Positions 41,407-51,380 of a stretch of DNA of 64,000 nucleotides are shown in pieces; the first letter of the stretch is position 1; each line of letters starts with the position of its first letter. The notes under the pieces are model-generated. The model was not told the DNA's origin. It made no database searches and was given only the letters and a program-made list of their open reading frames with translations. The translations under genes and the position numbers were made by a program. This DNA comes from Flavobacteriales bacterium (lineage in GTDB: Bacteria > Bacteroidota > Bacteroidia > Flavobacteriales_F > PHOS-HE28), in NCBI GenBank assembly GCA_020635725.1, contig JACJZF010000004.1:186001-250000 (forward strand), in the 5' to 3' direction.

Positions 41407-43536
41407 ATGCATTCGTTCCGTTCGCGTGCCGCGCTCATCATGGCCACAACGCTCCTGGCGGCGCCGATGTTCGCCGGGCCTTTGGACAAGGCCTTCGCCG
41501 CGCTCGAGGTGCACAACTATTTCCTCGCGCGCGAGATCTTCCTCAAGCAGGCGCGCAAGCATCCATCGGCCTCCTGGTACGGCATGAGCGTGATCGCCGG
41601 CCGGGCGAACAATCCCTTCTACCAGGCCGATTCGTGCTACGCCTTCATCATGCGCGCCGACGCGGCCTTCACCGCCGCCCAGGATAAGGAGCGGTCCTAC
41701 GTCAGCCGCTATGGCGTGGATCATGAGGCCATCGAGGCGCAGAAGCGGCACGCTTACGAGCTGGGCTGGGAGCTGGCCCGCAACGTGAACACCATCGCCG
41801 CCTACGACCGCTACATCAAGACCTTCATCAGCAGTCCCTTCGTGGGCGAGGCGGCCTTGGTGCGTGATCACCTCGCCTTCCAGGACGCCCGACAGGAGAA
41901 TACCTCAACAGCGTACAAGGCCTTCCTCGATCGCTATCCGCAGGCGAAGGAGGTGTACGAGGCGCGCAGCCGGCTGAACGAGGCGGTGTACCGCGAATCG
42001 ACGGAAGACGGTGACCTGGCCGCCTATAAACGGTTCATCGAGCAGCATCCGGAGAACCCGTACGTGCGACAGGCCGAGGAGCAGGTGTACAAGCTCTCCA
42101 CGCCCGGCCGCACCATCGCCGAGTACCACGCTTTCATCAAGGCCAATCCGCGCAGCAGCAAACTGGAAGAGGCTTGGCGGGCGATCTACGAACAGTACAC
42201 GCGCGACCTCAGCACCAACACCATCACGCGCTTCCTGCAGGAGTTCCCGGAATATCCCTTCGTGGAGGAGCTGGTGGAGGACTACAAGACCGCGAGCCTG
42301 CAGCTGCTGCCTTTCCGGCACGATGGCAAATGGGGCTACATCGACGATGAGGGGAACGAGCGCATCAAGGCGGTGTACGAGTGGGCCGAGCCCTTCGTGG
42401 GCGCGCAGGCGCTGGTGGGCTTGAACGGGCGCACCGGCAGCATCAACCGCTCGGGCAAGGTGGTGACCGACATCGAGTACGATGAGGTCACGGACCCGGC
42501 GGAGGGAACCAGCACCGTGGAGCGATCAGGGCATGTGGGCGCGGTGGACCGCAGCGGCAATCTGGTGGTGCCCATGGTCTTCGAGGATGTGGGCGAGTTC
42601 TCCGGCGGATTGGCCTATGCCGAGCGCAACGGCCGCTACGGCTACATCAACGCGCGGGGCGATGAGGTGATCCCGTTCAATTTCTCCTCAGCGGGCACCT
42701 TCCGCAACGGCATCGCCGTGGTGGAGCGGGAAGGGCTATTCGGCGCCATCGATGTGAAGGGCAACGTGATCGTGGAGCCGCAGTACGATTGGGTCGAGGG
42801 TTTCCGCGCCGGTCAGCTCAGCCGCGTGCGCAAGGATGGCCGAGTGGGTCTCATCAGCCCCTTCGGTGATGTGATCGTGCCGCTGGAGTACGAGCATATC
42901 GGTGAGTTCGCCGATGGGCTCGCACTCGTGGTCAAGGAGGGCAAGGTGGGATACATCAACGAGCAGGGCGCGCTGCAGGTGCCCTTGGTGCACGAGGCGG
43001 CGCCGGGTGTCGTGGGCTGGGGGAATTTCCAGAGCGGCATGGCCGAAGTGCAGAGCAAGGGCAAGCGATGCCTGATCAACATCAAGGGGGAGAACGTCTT
43101 CCCGTGCATCTTCACCGACATCGGTCCGGCAACGGGGCATCTCGTGCCTGTCAAGAAGAAGGGCAAGTGGGGCTACGCCGACCGCAAGGGCAACGTGCTC
43201 TTCGACAACCGGTACGACCTCGCGTGGGAGATGCTCGGTGGCCTGGCCCGCGTGAAGGCAGGCGAGTTCTTCGGCCTGATTGACAGCACCGGCAAAGAGG
43301 TGGTGCCCACGCGCTTCGCGGAACTCGCGCCTGCCGAGTTCGGGCTGTGGCTCGCGCGCACCGCAGATGGCAGCGGCCTGATCGATCATCAGGGCAAGGT
43401 GGTGCTTCCGCTGATTTACGATGATGCCAGTCTCCTGCGCGCCGACCTCGCCAGCGTGGAGCGCAACGAGAAGATCGCCTACGTGCGGCTCACCGACGGG
43501 CGCGTGATCTGGAAGGAGGAGGGCTTCGACGATTGA
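41407..43536 (+). CDS. WG-repeat secreted protein
   Basis: 709 residues. A short signal peptide (MHSFRSRAALIMATTLLAAPMFAG) precedes ~270 residues of TPR/helical repeats, then about nine to ten WG-type repeats (KWGYIDDEGNERI, RYGYINARGDEVI, LFGAIDVKGNVIV, RVGLISPFGDVIV, KVGYINEQGALQV, KWGYADRKGNVLF, FFGLIDSTGKEVV). WG (KWG) repeats form beta-structures of unknown function common in Bacteroidota cell-surface proteins. Ends convergently against the giant adhesin gene. Confidence 0.9.
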   Translation: MHSFRSRAALIMATTLLAAPMFAGPLDKAFAALEVHNYFLAREIFLKQARKHPSASWYGMSVIAGRANNPFYQADSCYAFIMRADAAFTAAQDKERSYVSRYGVDHEAIEAQKRHAYELGWELARNVNTIAAYDRYIKTFISSPFVGEAALVRDHLAFQDARQENTSTAYKAFLDRYPQAKEVYEARSRLNEAVYRESTEDGDLAAYKRFIEQHPENPYVRQAEEQVYKLSTPGRTIAEYHAFIKANPRSSKLEEAWRAIYEQYTRDLSTNTITRFLQEFPEYPFVEELVEDYKTASLQLLPFRHDGKWGYIDDEGNERIKAVYEWAEPFVGAQALVGLNGRTGSINRSGKVVTDIEYDEVTDPAEGTSTVERSGHVGAVDRSGNLVVPMVFEDVGEFSGGLAYAERNGRYGYINARGDEVIPFNFSSAGTFRNGIAVVEREGLFGAIDVKGNVIVEPQYDWVEGFRAGQLSRVRKDGRVGLISPFGDVIVPLEYEHIGEFADGLALVVKEGKVGYINEQGALQVPLVHEAAPGVVGWGNFQSGMAEVQSKGKRCLINIKGENVFPCIFTDIGPATGHLVPVKKKGKWGYADRKGNVLFDNRYDLAWEMLGGLARVKAGEFFGLIDSTGKEVVPTRFAELAPAEFGLWLARTADGSGLIDHQGKVVLPLIYDDASLLRADLASVERNEKIAYVRLTDGRVIWKEEGFDD

Positions 43537-46500
43537 TCAACGCAGCACAGTCACATGACCGATGAGCTCGCGTGATCGCGCTCCGTTGTCAGTGGTGGCG
43601 CGGTAGCGGATCTTCCAGACGTACACGCCATCGGGCACGGGCGAGCCGCCCACGGTGCCATCCCAGGTCATCGATGGGTCGCTGAATGAGACGATGCGCT
43701 CGCCCCAGCGGTCGAAGATGTCCAGCGTGAAGTCGCGGTAGCCGCCCTGGTAGCTCACGCCGAAGACCTCGTTCACGCCATCGCCGTTCGGGGTGAAGGA
43801 ATTCGGCACGTAGATGAGCGGGTCGCATGCGCCTTCGGTCACCAGCATCTCCGCATAGGCATCGATGCACATGCCCAAGAGGTGCACGCTGTAAAGCCCG
43901 TCGGCTTGCACGCTGATGGAGGGCGAGGTGGCGCCGGTGCTCCAGTGGTAATAGGCGTGCGGCGTGGTGGCATCGAGCACCAGGGGCTGTTCCGTGCACC
44001 AGGTGCTATCCGTGCCCAAGGAGACCGAATCCACCCATTCAAGGAAGCGGAGATGCACCGCATCGCTCGCGGTGCAGCCCTGCAGCTCTACGCTGATGGT
44101 GTAGGTCCCGCTCTGGGCCACCATGATGCTGTCAGCAGTGGCGCCGTTGCTCCAGGTGAAGGAAGCGTCGCCGGCATCGATGCGCAGCACGACCGAATCG
44201 CCTTCGCAGAGCGTGCGGTCACCGCCCAGGTCCGGAGTCACCAGCGGCACGTAGTCGATGCGCACGGTATCGCTCACCACGCAGGCCGCCACCTGCACGC
44301 GCACCCAGTACAGGTCCGGTTCCGATACCGTGATCGTGGATCCCGTGGCGCCCGTGCTCCACAGATGCTGCCCTGCGATGCCGGTGCCCAGCCCCACGGT
44401 TTCACCCGGGCAATGCAGCTGGTCCGGGCCGAGCTCGAGCGATTCAGGATGGAACACCGCGACATTGATCGCATCGCTGGCCACGCAGCCATTCAGGTCC
44501 ACGGTCACGGAATAGCTCCCGGCATCCGTTACGCTCAAGGCCGAGCCGGTGCTGCCATCGTTCCACAGGTAACTGGCGCCCTGCTGGGCCACATCGAGCA
44601 GCAAGGAGGCGCCTTCGCAGATGGTGGTATCGTTGCCGAGGGCCGCGATGGGTGTCGGAAGCACGATGATCGACGCCTGGTCCGTGGCACTGCAGCCGTT
44701 CACGGTCACCGTCACGCTCACCGGTTCGGCCTCGCTGGCGGTGTAGGTGGCGCCCGTGGATCCATCCTGCCACAGGTAGCTGGCGCCGGGCGTGGTGGCA
44801 TCGAAGCTGGCTGACACGCCGGGGCAGACCGATTGGTCGCCGCCGAGGTCGACAAGAGGCAACGGATTGATGGTGACCTCGATCTCATCCGTGGCCGTGC
44901 ATTGCGCCACGGTCGCGGTCACGCTGTAAGTGCCGCTCGCGGTCACGTTGATCTGCGCGCTCGTGGCGCCGGTGCTCCACAGGTAGCTCGCGCCAGGGAG
45001 CGTGGCGTCCAGCACCACCGGTGTTCCTTCGCAAGCCGTGATGTCCGTGCCGAGGTCGATCGCGCCGGGCTCCACCACGATCACCTGCACGGTATCGCTC
45101 GCGCTGCACACCGATTGATCCACCTGCACCCACACGGTTGACGTGCTGTTGATGGTGACCGTGCTCGCCGTGGAACCCGTGCTCCACAGATAGACCGCGT
45201 CAGCGATTCCAAGGGCGAAGACCACTTGATCTCCTGCGCAAAGGGTCACGTCCGGCCCCAGGTCGAAGCTCGCGGGCGTCACCACATCCACGGTCAAGGC
45301 GTCGGTGGCGGTGCAGCCGTTCAGGTCAACGACGACATCATATGCGCCAGCGGAGCTCACGCTGATAGTCGGCGTGGTCTCGCCCGTGCTCCATTGGTAG
45401 GTGGCGCCTGCGTTGGTGGCATCGAGCGTGGCGGCATCGCCCGCGCAGAGCGTGAGGTCCGCGCCGAGATCGACGCTCGGTGCGGGCAGCACGAGCACTT
45501 CAACGGTATCGCTCACGCTGCACGCGCCCTGCGAGGCTTCCACCCAAATGGTGCCCGCGTTGCCGGTGGTGATGCTCGAAGCGCTGGATCCCGTGCTCCA
45601 GATGATGCTCGCGCCGGGAACGGCCGTGGTGAACGTGACGGTCTCGCCGTCGCACAAGGTCACATCGGCGCCGAGGTAGAGCGCGCCGAGGTCGAGCACC
45701 GCGATGTCAATGGCGTCGGTGGCGGTGCAGCCGTTCAGGTCAACGACGACATCGTATGTGCCAGCGGAGCTCACGCTGATGGTCGGCGTGGTCTCGCCCG
45801 TGCTCCATTGATAGGTGGCGCTAGCGTTGGTGGCATCGAGCGTGGCGGCATCGCCCGCGCAGAGGGTGAGGTCCGCGCCGAGATCAACGCTCGGTGCGGG
45901 CAGCACGAGCACCTCAACGGTATCGCTCACGCTGCACGCGCCTTGCGAGGCTTCCACCCAAATGATGCCCGCGTTGCCGGTGGTGATGCTCGAAGCGGTG
46001 GATCCCGTGCTCCAGATGATGCTCGCGCCGGGGACGGCCGTGGTGAAGGTAACGGTCTCGCCGTCGCACAAGGTCACATCGGCGCCGAGGTCGAGCGCGC
46101 CCAAGTCAAGCACCGCGATGTCGATGGCGTCGGTGGCGGTGCAGCCGTTCAGGTCAACGACGACATCGTATGTGCCAGCGGAGCTCACGCTGATGGTCGG
46201 CGTGGTCTCGCCCGTGCTCCATTGATAGGTGGCGCTAGCGTTGGTGGCATCGAGCGTGGCGGCATCGCCCGCGCAGAGGGTGAGGTCAGCGCCGAGATCA
46301 ACACTCGGTGCGGGCAGCACATTCACGACAACGGTATCGCTCACGCTGCACGCGCCCTGCGAGGCTTCCACCCAAATGGTGCCTGCTATGCCGGTGGTGA
46401 TGCTCGAAGCGCTGGACCCCGTGCTCCAGATGATGCTCGCGCCGGGGACGGCCGTGGTGAACGTGACGGTCTCGCCGTCGCACAAGGTCACATCGGCCCC

Positions 46501-49500
46501 GAGGTCGAGCGCGCCCAAGTCAAGCACCGCGATGTCGATGGCGTCGGTGGCGGTGCAGCCGTTCAGGTCAACGACGACATCGTATGTGCCAGCGGAGCTC
46601 ACGCTGATGGTCGGCGTGGTCTCGCCCGTGCTCCATTGGTAGGTGGCGCCCGCGTTGGTGGCATCGAGCGTGGCGGCATCGCCGGCGCAGAGGGTGAGGT
46701 CAGCGCCGAGGTTCACCGTCGGATTCGCTTGCACGCTCACCGCGATGGTGTCGCTCACCGCGCATTGGCCCTGTGCGGCTTCCACCCAGTAAGTGCCCGC
46801 TGCGTTCACGGAGAGGGTAGGTGTGCCCGCGCCGGTGCTCCAGGAGTAGGTGGCGCCGGGCAAGGTGGCGTCGAGCACCAGGCTCTGTCCTTGGCAGATG
46901 GTCGCGTCCGGACCGAGGTCGATCGCATCCGGCGTGGCTTCGATGATGTCGATGGCGTCGGTGGCGGAGCAGTTGGTCGCGTTGGTGAGCGTGACGCTGT
47001 ACGTGCCCCCTTGAGTCACGGTGATGGAAGGCGACAAGGCGCCGGTGCTCCACAAGTAGCTCACGCCGGGCGTGGTCGCATCCAGATTGATCTGATCACC
47101 CGTGCAGAGCGCCTGATCGGGTCCGAGGTCGATGACAGGCAACGGTGCCACGCTGATGTCGACCGCATCCCACACCGTGCACGATCCTTGTGTCACCACC
47201 ACGTTGTAGGTGCCCGCAGCGGAGACGGAGATCGTGGCGGTGCTCGCACCCGTGCTCCACAGATAGTTCGCGCCGGGCGTGGTCGCATCCAAGGTGATCG
47301 CATCGCCGGCGCAGATCGTGGCGTCGGGTCCCAGGTTCACGGGCACCGGCGCGGCGTACACCACGTTGATCGCATCCGAGGCTGTGCATCCGTTCGCATC
47401 GGTCAATTGCACGCTAACGGTTCCAGCGCTCTGCACCAGGAAGGTCGAAGCCGTGCTGCCATCCTGCCACGCATAGCTCGCACCGGCCTGCGACACATCG
47501 AGCAACTGCTGATCGCCGGGGCAGAGCTGCAGATCGCCGCCGATATCAACTTGAGCAGCCGGGAAGTTGCCGATGGTGATGGCGTCGCTGCTCGAGCAGC
47601 CGTTCACCGTCACCTGAACATCGTAGCTGCCTGGTCCGACCGAGATCGTCGGTGTGGCGGCCCCCGTGCTCCAGAGATAGCTTCCTCCTGCGGTGCTGAC
47701 GTCGAGCATCGCATTCGCACCGGGGCAGAGGTCGAAGTCGTTGCCGAGTGAGACCACAGGCAATGGCGTCACCAGCACATCGATGGAGTCGCGCACCGTG
47801 CAGCCGTTGGTTGTAACATCGAGCCAATAGGTGCCCGCGCTCCCCACGTGCAGGCTGTCGGTGCTGGCACCCGTGCTCCACACATAGCTCGCTCCTGGGA
47901 CATCGGCGCCGAAATGCGCGAGAGCGCCTTGGCAGATCGTCTGGTCAGGACCGAGGTCGAACACCGGCAGTGCGTGGTTCGATAGGTTCATCGCATCGGT
48001 GCTCGTGCAGCCGTTCACGGTCACATCCACCGAATAGCTTCCTGGCGTGTTCGTCGTGAGGGTGGCTCCGGTTGAACCATCGCTCCACAGGTAAGTCGCA
48101 CCCGCGGTGGTGGCATCCAAGGTCACCGCAGTGCCCGGGCATACCACTTGGTCCGGACCGATATCGAAGACCGGCAGCGGTATCACGTTCACGTCGATGG
48201 CATCGTTGCTGGTGCAGCCGTTCACGGTCACATCCACATTGTAGGTGCCTGTCACGTTCACCGCCTGCGTGGCCGCGGTGCTGCCATCGTTCCACAGGTA
48301 GCTGGCGCCTGCGGTGGTGGCATCGAGCACGGCCTGCTGTCCGGCGCAGAACGAGAGGTTGGGCCCGAGGTTCACCACCGGCAGCGGATTGTAGGTCACG
48401 TCCACCGCATCCACCGTGGAGCAGCCGTTGATCAGCACGCCCACGCTGTAGGTACCGGGCGCGGTCACTTGGAAGGTGGCGGCGTTGCTGCCGTCTTGCC
48501 ACAAGTAGGTGGCGCCGGGCTGGGTCGCGTCCAAGGTCGCCACGTCGCCATCGCACAGCGTGAGGTCAGGACCGAGATCCACCACGGGCACGGGGTTGAA
48601 CCCGACGTTGAGCGCGTCGCTGGCGGAGCAGCCGTTGGCGGTCACGGTAACACCGTAGACGCCCGGTCCGGTCACCGAATAGGTCGATGCGGTGCTGCCA
48701 TCCTGCCAGAGGTAGGTGGCGCCGGGCACGTTCGCGTCGAGGGTAAGGGTCTGCCCATCGCAGAGCGTCGCATCGGGCCCCAGGTCGAAGGCCGGCAAGG
48801 GCGTCACGTTCACATCCACCGAATCGCGCAGCACCACATTGCCTTGGAGGCTCAGGTCGTCCAGCCCGAAATCGTTGCCGATGCCATCGCCGCTCATCAC
48901 ACGAAGACAGATGGTGGCCGAGCTCTGGTTCGCACCCGTGACCCAGGTCTGGTTCACGGTCTGCCAACCGGCACCGTACGCGGGCAGGGTCACTTCCGGC
49001 CCCAGGTCGGTCCCATCGATCTCCCATTGCAGCCGCGCCGGGGTGGCATTCGAAAGGGTGCGTGCGCGGTAGCTGAGCGTATAGGTCTGACCCGGGCACA
49101 CCACCACATCCTGGCACCAGACCACGAAGAGCGCGCTGGGCCATCCCGAGTTCACGATCATGAAATTCCCCGAACCCGTTCCCGAGAACTGCGGGTGGTA
49201 GCTCGCGGCATTCGTGCCGATCCAGTAGTTGCCGTCGGTGGTGAGGGTGCTGTTATAGTTGAACTGGCTGTTGAAGCCCGTGTTGCCCGAAGAGAAATTC
49301 CCATTCGTGATCAGCTGCGGGCTGGGGTACGAGACCTCGCACCAATACGTGCCCGCGCTGGACACCGTGATGTTCTGCGCCGACGACCCCGTGCTCCACA
49401 CCCGATTCGGGTAGCCCGTGGGTCCATGCAGCGTCACGCTCTGGCCCTGGCAGATGGTGGTGTCGTTATCGATCTGGATCGCGCACGCCGGCTGTGCCCA

Positions 49501-49551
49501 TGAGGCAGCCACGGACAGCACCGCCCCAAGGACGATGATTGTCTTGCGCAT
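43537..49551 (-). CDS. Giant Ig-like-repeat surface adhesin with gliding-type C-terminal (CHU_C) domain
   Basis: About 2004 residues from ATG 49551; ATG 49575 would add eight. A signal peptide (MRKTIIVLGAVLSVAASWAQ) is followed by a first Cys-rich Ig-like repeat, a ~190-residue lectin-like beta domain (LITNGNFSSGNTGFNSQ...), and some 24 repeats of ~66-69 residues beginning (V/D)LG.D...C.G....LDA....YLWS.G......V...G.Y.V.V..NGC...D. The C-terminus is the CHU_C type tail (VPNSFTPNGDGVNEVFG...), a T9SS type B signal. Repeats 11-17 are nearly identical because of a 414-bp tandem duplication (45298-46712). Probably a cell-surface adhesin or gliding-related structure. Confidence 0.93.
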   Translation of the reverse strand: MRKTIIVLGAVLSVAASWAQPACAIQIDNDTTICQGQSVTLHGPTGYPNRVWSTGSSAQNITVSSAGTYWCEVSYPSPQLITNGNFSSGNTGFNSQFNYNSTLTTDGNYWIGTNAASYHPQFSGTGSGNFMIVNSGWPSALFVVWCQDVVVCPGQTYTLSYRARTLSNATPARLQWEIDGTDLGPEVTLPAYGAGWQTVNQTWVTGANQSSATICLRVMSGDGIGNDFGLDDLSLQGNVVLRDSVDVNVTPLPAFDLGPDATLCDGQTLTLDANVPGATYLWQDGSTASTYSVTGPGVYGVTVTANGCSASDALNVGFNPVPVVDLGPDLTLCDGDVATLDATQPGATYLWQDGSNAATFQVTAPGTYSVGVLINGCSTVDAVDVTYNPLPVVNLGPNLSFCAGQQAVLDATTAGASYLWNDGSTAATQAVNVTGTYNVDVTVNGCTSNDAIDVNVIPLPVFDIGPDQVVCPGTAVTLDATTAGATYLWSDGSTGATLTTNTPGSYSVDVTVNGCTSTDAMNLSNHALPVFDLGPDQTICQGALAHFGADVPGASYVWSTGASTDSLHVGSAGTYWLDVTTNGCTVRDSIDVLVTPLPVVSLGNDFDLCPGANAMLDVSTAGGSYLWSTGAATPTISVGPGSYDVQVTVNGCSSSDAITIGNFPAAQVDIGGDLQLCPGDQQLLDVSQAGASYAWQDGSTASTFLVQSAGTVSVQLTDANGCTASDAINVVYAAPVPVNLGPDATICAGDAITLDATTPGANYLWSTGASTATISVSAAGTYNVVVTQGSCTVWDAVDISVAPLPVIDLGPDQALCTGDQINLDATTPGVSYLWSTGALSPSITVTQGGTYSVTLTNATNCSATDAIDIIEATPDAIDLGPDATICQGQSLVLDATLPGATYSWSTGAGTPTLSVNAAGTYWVEAAQGQCAVSDTIAVSVQANPTVNLGADLTLCAGDAATLDATNAGATYQWSTGETTPTISVSSAGTYDVVVDLNGCTATDAIDIAVLDLGALDLGADVTLCDGETVTFTTAVPGASIIWSTGSSASSITTGIAGTIWVEASQGACSVSDTVVVNVLPAPSVDLGADLTLCAGDAATLDATNASATYQWSTGETTPTISVSSAGTYDVVVDLNGCTATDAIDIAVLDLGALDLGADVTLCDGETVTFTTAVPGASIIWSTGSTASSITTGNAGIIWVEASQGACSVSDTVEVLVLPAPSVDLGADLTLCAGDAATLDATNASATYQWSTGETTPTISVSSAGTYDVVVDLNGCTATDAIDIAVLDLGALYLGADVTLCDGETVTFTTAVPGASIIWSTGSSASSITTGNAGTIWVEASQGACSVSDTVEVLVLPAPSVDLGADLTLCAGDAATLDATNAGATYQWSTGETTPTISVSSAGAYDVVVDLNGCTATDALTVDVVTPASFDLGPDVTLCAGDQVVFALGIADAVYLWSTGSTASTVTINSTSTVWVQVDQSVCSASDTVQVIVVEPGAIDLGTDITACEGTPVVLDATLPGASYLWSTGATSAQINVTASGTYSVTATVAQCTATDEIEVTINPLPLVDLGGDQSVCPGVSASFDATTPGASYLWQDGSTGATYTASEAEPVSVTVTVNGCSATDQASIIVLPTPIAALGNDTTICEGASLLLDVAQQGASYLWNDGSTGSALSVTDAGSYSVTVDLNGCVASDAINVAVFHPESLELGPDQLHCPGETVGLGTGIAGQHLWSTGATGSTITVSEPDLYWVRVQVAACVVSDTVRIDYVPLVTPDLGGDRTLCEGDSVVLRIDAGDASFTWSNGATADSIMVAQSGTYTISVELQGCTASDAVHLRFLEWVDSVSLGTDSTWCTEQPLVLDATTPHAYYHWSTGATSPSISVQADGLYSVHLLGMCIDAYAEMLVTEGACDPLIYVPNSFTPNGDGVNEVFGVSYQGGYRDFTLDIFDRWGERIVSFSDPSMTWDGTVGGSPVPDGVYVWKIRYRATTDNGARSRELIGHVTVLR
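45298..46712. repeat. 414-bp tandem repeat inside the giant adhesin gene
   Basis: Period 414 bases (138 codons = two 69-residue Ig-like units), about 3.4 copies starting near 45298, 45712, 46126 and 46540. Adjacent copies differ at only a few positions, while flanking repeats are far more diverged, which indicates recent in-frame amplification. Confidence 0.85.
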
Positions 49552-49643
49552 CCAGCTGATAACCCGGTGGTTCATGGTCGGCCGCGGCCTGCAAAGTTCG
49601 GGCCTTACGGGTTCTCTGCGGAACAACCCCGCCCGAGGACATG

Positions 49644-50294
49644 CTAATGGCCGATGAACACCCTGTTGACGCCTTCGAGGCACCATTCGTCCATTGTGCC
49701 GAAGACCTTCGTGAGATTCGTTTTCACGCGCTCGCAGCGGGCCGTGCTCGGGGCATCGTAGCCCACGGTGTTGAAGCAGAGCGTGCCGGAGCAACGGTCC
49801 CTCAAGGCATGGGCGAAGCCCATCGTGTCCACGCCCCGTGCGAGATCGAGGTCCTCGAAGAGGTCCACCACCACCAGGTCGTAGCGGTCACGAAGCGCTT
49901 GCACCTGCACCAGGGCGTCCCCTTCGATCACGTCGATGGCCTCTAGTCGGTCCAACCCGAAATGAGTTCGCGCGAGCCTCACCATCACCGGGTCGATCTC
50001 CACGGCGGTCAGCGGCGATGCGATGCGCAGCTCTTGGCGAAGGATCGAGGGCACGCTTCCGCCGCCCAGCCCCAACAGCAGCACCTGCTCCGGTGGGGAA
50101 TCGCGCAGGGCAAGCAACCGGAACACCTGTTGCCACACCCGGTGCAGGCTGCCGAAGCTCTGGTTCGCATGGGCGGTGTTCAGCACCAACCGTCCCGATT
50201 CGTAGCGCAGCTCCAGCTCTCCGGATCGGCCGGCCAACCGCTCCGCGCGCATGGGCCAGACCCAGCTCATCCATTGTTTCCAATCTGCTCCCAC
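49644..50294 (-). CDS. Spermidine-synthase-like methyltransferase-fold protein
   Basis: 216 residues from a GTG. The Rossmann-like SAM-binding core is visible: motif I VLLLGLGGGSVPSIL, acidic loop AVEIDPVMVRLAR, then VIEGDALVQV and YDLVVVDLFED. This arrangement matches polyamine aminopropyltransferase-like proteins, but the gene is short and lacks the full N-terminal domain; its substrate is unknown. CATCTTTG four bases before the GTG is a -7 box with one mismatch. It is divergent from the cyclase gene with only 42 bases between starts. Confidence 0.8.
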   Translation of the reverse strand: MGADWKQWMSWVWPMRAERLAGRSGELELRYESGRLVLNTAHANQSFGSLHRVWQQVFRLLALRDSPPEQVLLLGLGGGSVPSILRQELRIASPLTAVEIDPVMVRLARTHFGLDRLEAIDVIEGDALVQVQALRDRYDLVVVDLFEDLDLARGVDTMGFAHALRDRCSGTLCFNTVGYDAPSTARCERVKTNLTKVFGTMDEWCLEGVNRVFIGH

Positions 50295-50298
50295 CGGG

Positions 50299-50306
50299 CA
50301 AAGATG
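50299..50306 (-). promoter_or_regulatory. -7 box (CATCTTTG) of the spermidine-synthase-like gene
   Basis: One mismatch to TAnnTTTG, four bases before the GTG at 50294. The same CATCTTTG with four-base spacing precedes tpiA. It supports the GTG start. Confidence 0.45.
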
Positions 50307-50322
50307 CCCCCCGCAGGCGACC

Positions 50323-50330
50323 TACTTTCG
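50323..50330 (+). promoter_or_regulatory. -7 box (TACTTTCG) that fixes the cyclase start
   Basis: Six bases before a GTG at 50337. An ATG at 50304 lies upstream of this box and would not be transcribed from it, so the GTG is the preferred start. Confidence 0.5.
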
Positions 50331-50336
50331 CGCGCC

Positions 50337-51380
50337 GTGAACTCCATCACCCGATACAAGCTGCGGAAGCTGGTGAAATACGCCTTGGTCACCGCGTTCG
50401 TGGCCTGGGTGCTCACGCTCTTCAGCGGCGAGTGGATGGATCTCGCCGAGGTGGGCGGATGGATGCTGCTGGGCCTATGGACCGGTGTGCTCGAGGAGTA
50501 CTTCTTCGGGCGACGGTTCCGCGCGCTGGCCACGCCGCTGCAATTTGTGGGCAAGGCGCTGCTGGTGAACCTCTTCACCGTGCTGCTCATCGGCATGGCC
50601 TGGCTCTGGGATCCTGATCGCTTCTACGCGCTCACCAGCGACACCACGCATCGCATGCACCAGATCTTCGGCACCGCGCGGTTCTACCAGCTCGCCCTGC
50701 GCGTGGTGGTGGTCACGTCGAGCGCCATCCTGGTGGTGCAGGTGGAGGAGTGGATGGGCCGGCGAACCTTCCTCGGCTTCGTGCTCGGCCGGTACGAGCG
50801 CCCCAAGCGCGAGGAGCGGGTGGTGCTCACACTGGATCTGGTGGGCAGCACCGAGCTCGCCGAGCGCCTGGGCGACCTGCGCTACTACCGCTTCCTGAAC
50901 CACGTGTATTCGCTCATGACCGACGCGGTCCTGCGCAACGAGGCCGACATCCATAAATACGTGGGCGACGAGGTGATCTTCACCTGGCCCATGCGCAAAG
51001 GCGTGCGCGACCTCAACTGCCTCGACCTCTATTTCGACATCACGGCGCGCATCCAGGAGCATGAGGAGGAGCTTCGGCGCGAGTACGGGCTGCTACCGAA
51101 GTTCAGGGCGGGCCTGCATGGCGGGCGCGTGCTCTCCGCGCAGGTAGGCCACATCAAGCGCATCGTGGACCTCAGCGGCGACGTGATGAACAGCGTGAGC
51201 CGCATGCTGGGCCTCGCCAAGAACATGAAGGTCGATATCCTCGTCTCGGCCGAGTTGCTGGAACGCATGCCTGATGCTTCCGCTCGATTCCGGATCGGGC
51301 CGCAGCACACGGTGCCCGTGAAGGGGAAGCGCCGCGAGGTGCGCGTGCATGAGGTGGAACGGATCGCCGCCGCGTCATGA
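50337..51380 (+). CDS. Membrane-bound class III adenylate/guanylate cyclase (intact copy)
   Basis: 347 residues. An N-terminal ~140 residues with four hydrophobic helices precede a catalytic domain: metal-binding Asp167 in LTLDLVGSTELAERLG, the second Asp (~211) in HKYVGDEVIFTW, and the transition-state Asn285/Arg289 in SGDVMNSVSRM. These are the class III cyclase essentials. The substrate-selecting residues were not resolved, so ATP or GTP use is open. Its stop overlaps the start of the next (broken) secreted gene, and a second cyclase lies 1.1 kb downstream on the other strand. Confidence 0.88.
   Translation: MNSITRYKLRKLVKYALVTAFVAWVLTLFSGEWMDLAEVGGWMLLGLWTGVLEEYFFGRRFRALATPLQFVGKALLVNLFTVLLIGMAWLWDPDRFYALTSDTTHRMHQIFGTARFYQLALRVVVVTSSAILVVQVEEWMGRRTFLGFVLGRYERPKREERVVLTLDLVGSTELAERLGDLRYYRFLNHVYSLMTDAVLRNEADIHKYVGDEVIFTWPMRKGVRDLNCLDLYFDITARIQEHEEELRREYGLLPKFRAGLHGGRVLSAQVGHIKRIVDLSGDVMNSVSRMLGLAKNMKVDILVSAELLERMPDASARFRIGPQHTVPVKGKRREVRVHEVERIAAAS

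Noticed and set aside
45298..46712. Possible CRISPR array
   Set aside because: The 414-base period is coding in phase with Ig-like protein repeats; there are no short repeats with unique spacers and no cas genes.
45226..47751. Long plus-strand open frame opposite the giant adhesin
   Set aside because: It mirrors the repeats of the real gene in the opposite strand; composition is low-complexity Ala/Gly/Arg and no family resemblance exists.
50304..50336. ATG start of the cyclase at 50304
   Set aside because: It lies upstream of the TACTTTCG box and in the promoter region of the divergent gene; the GTG at 50337 fits the local pattern.
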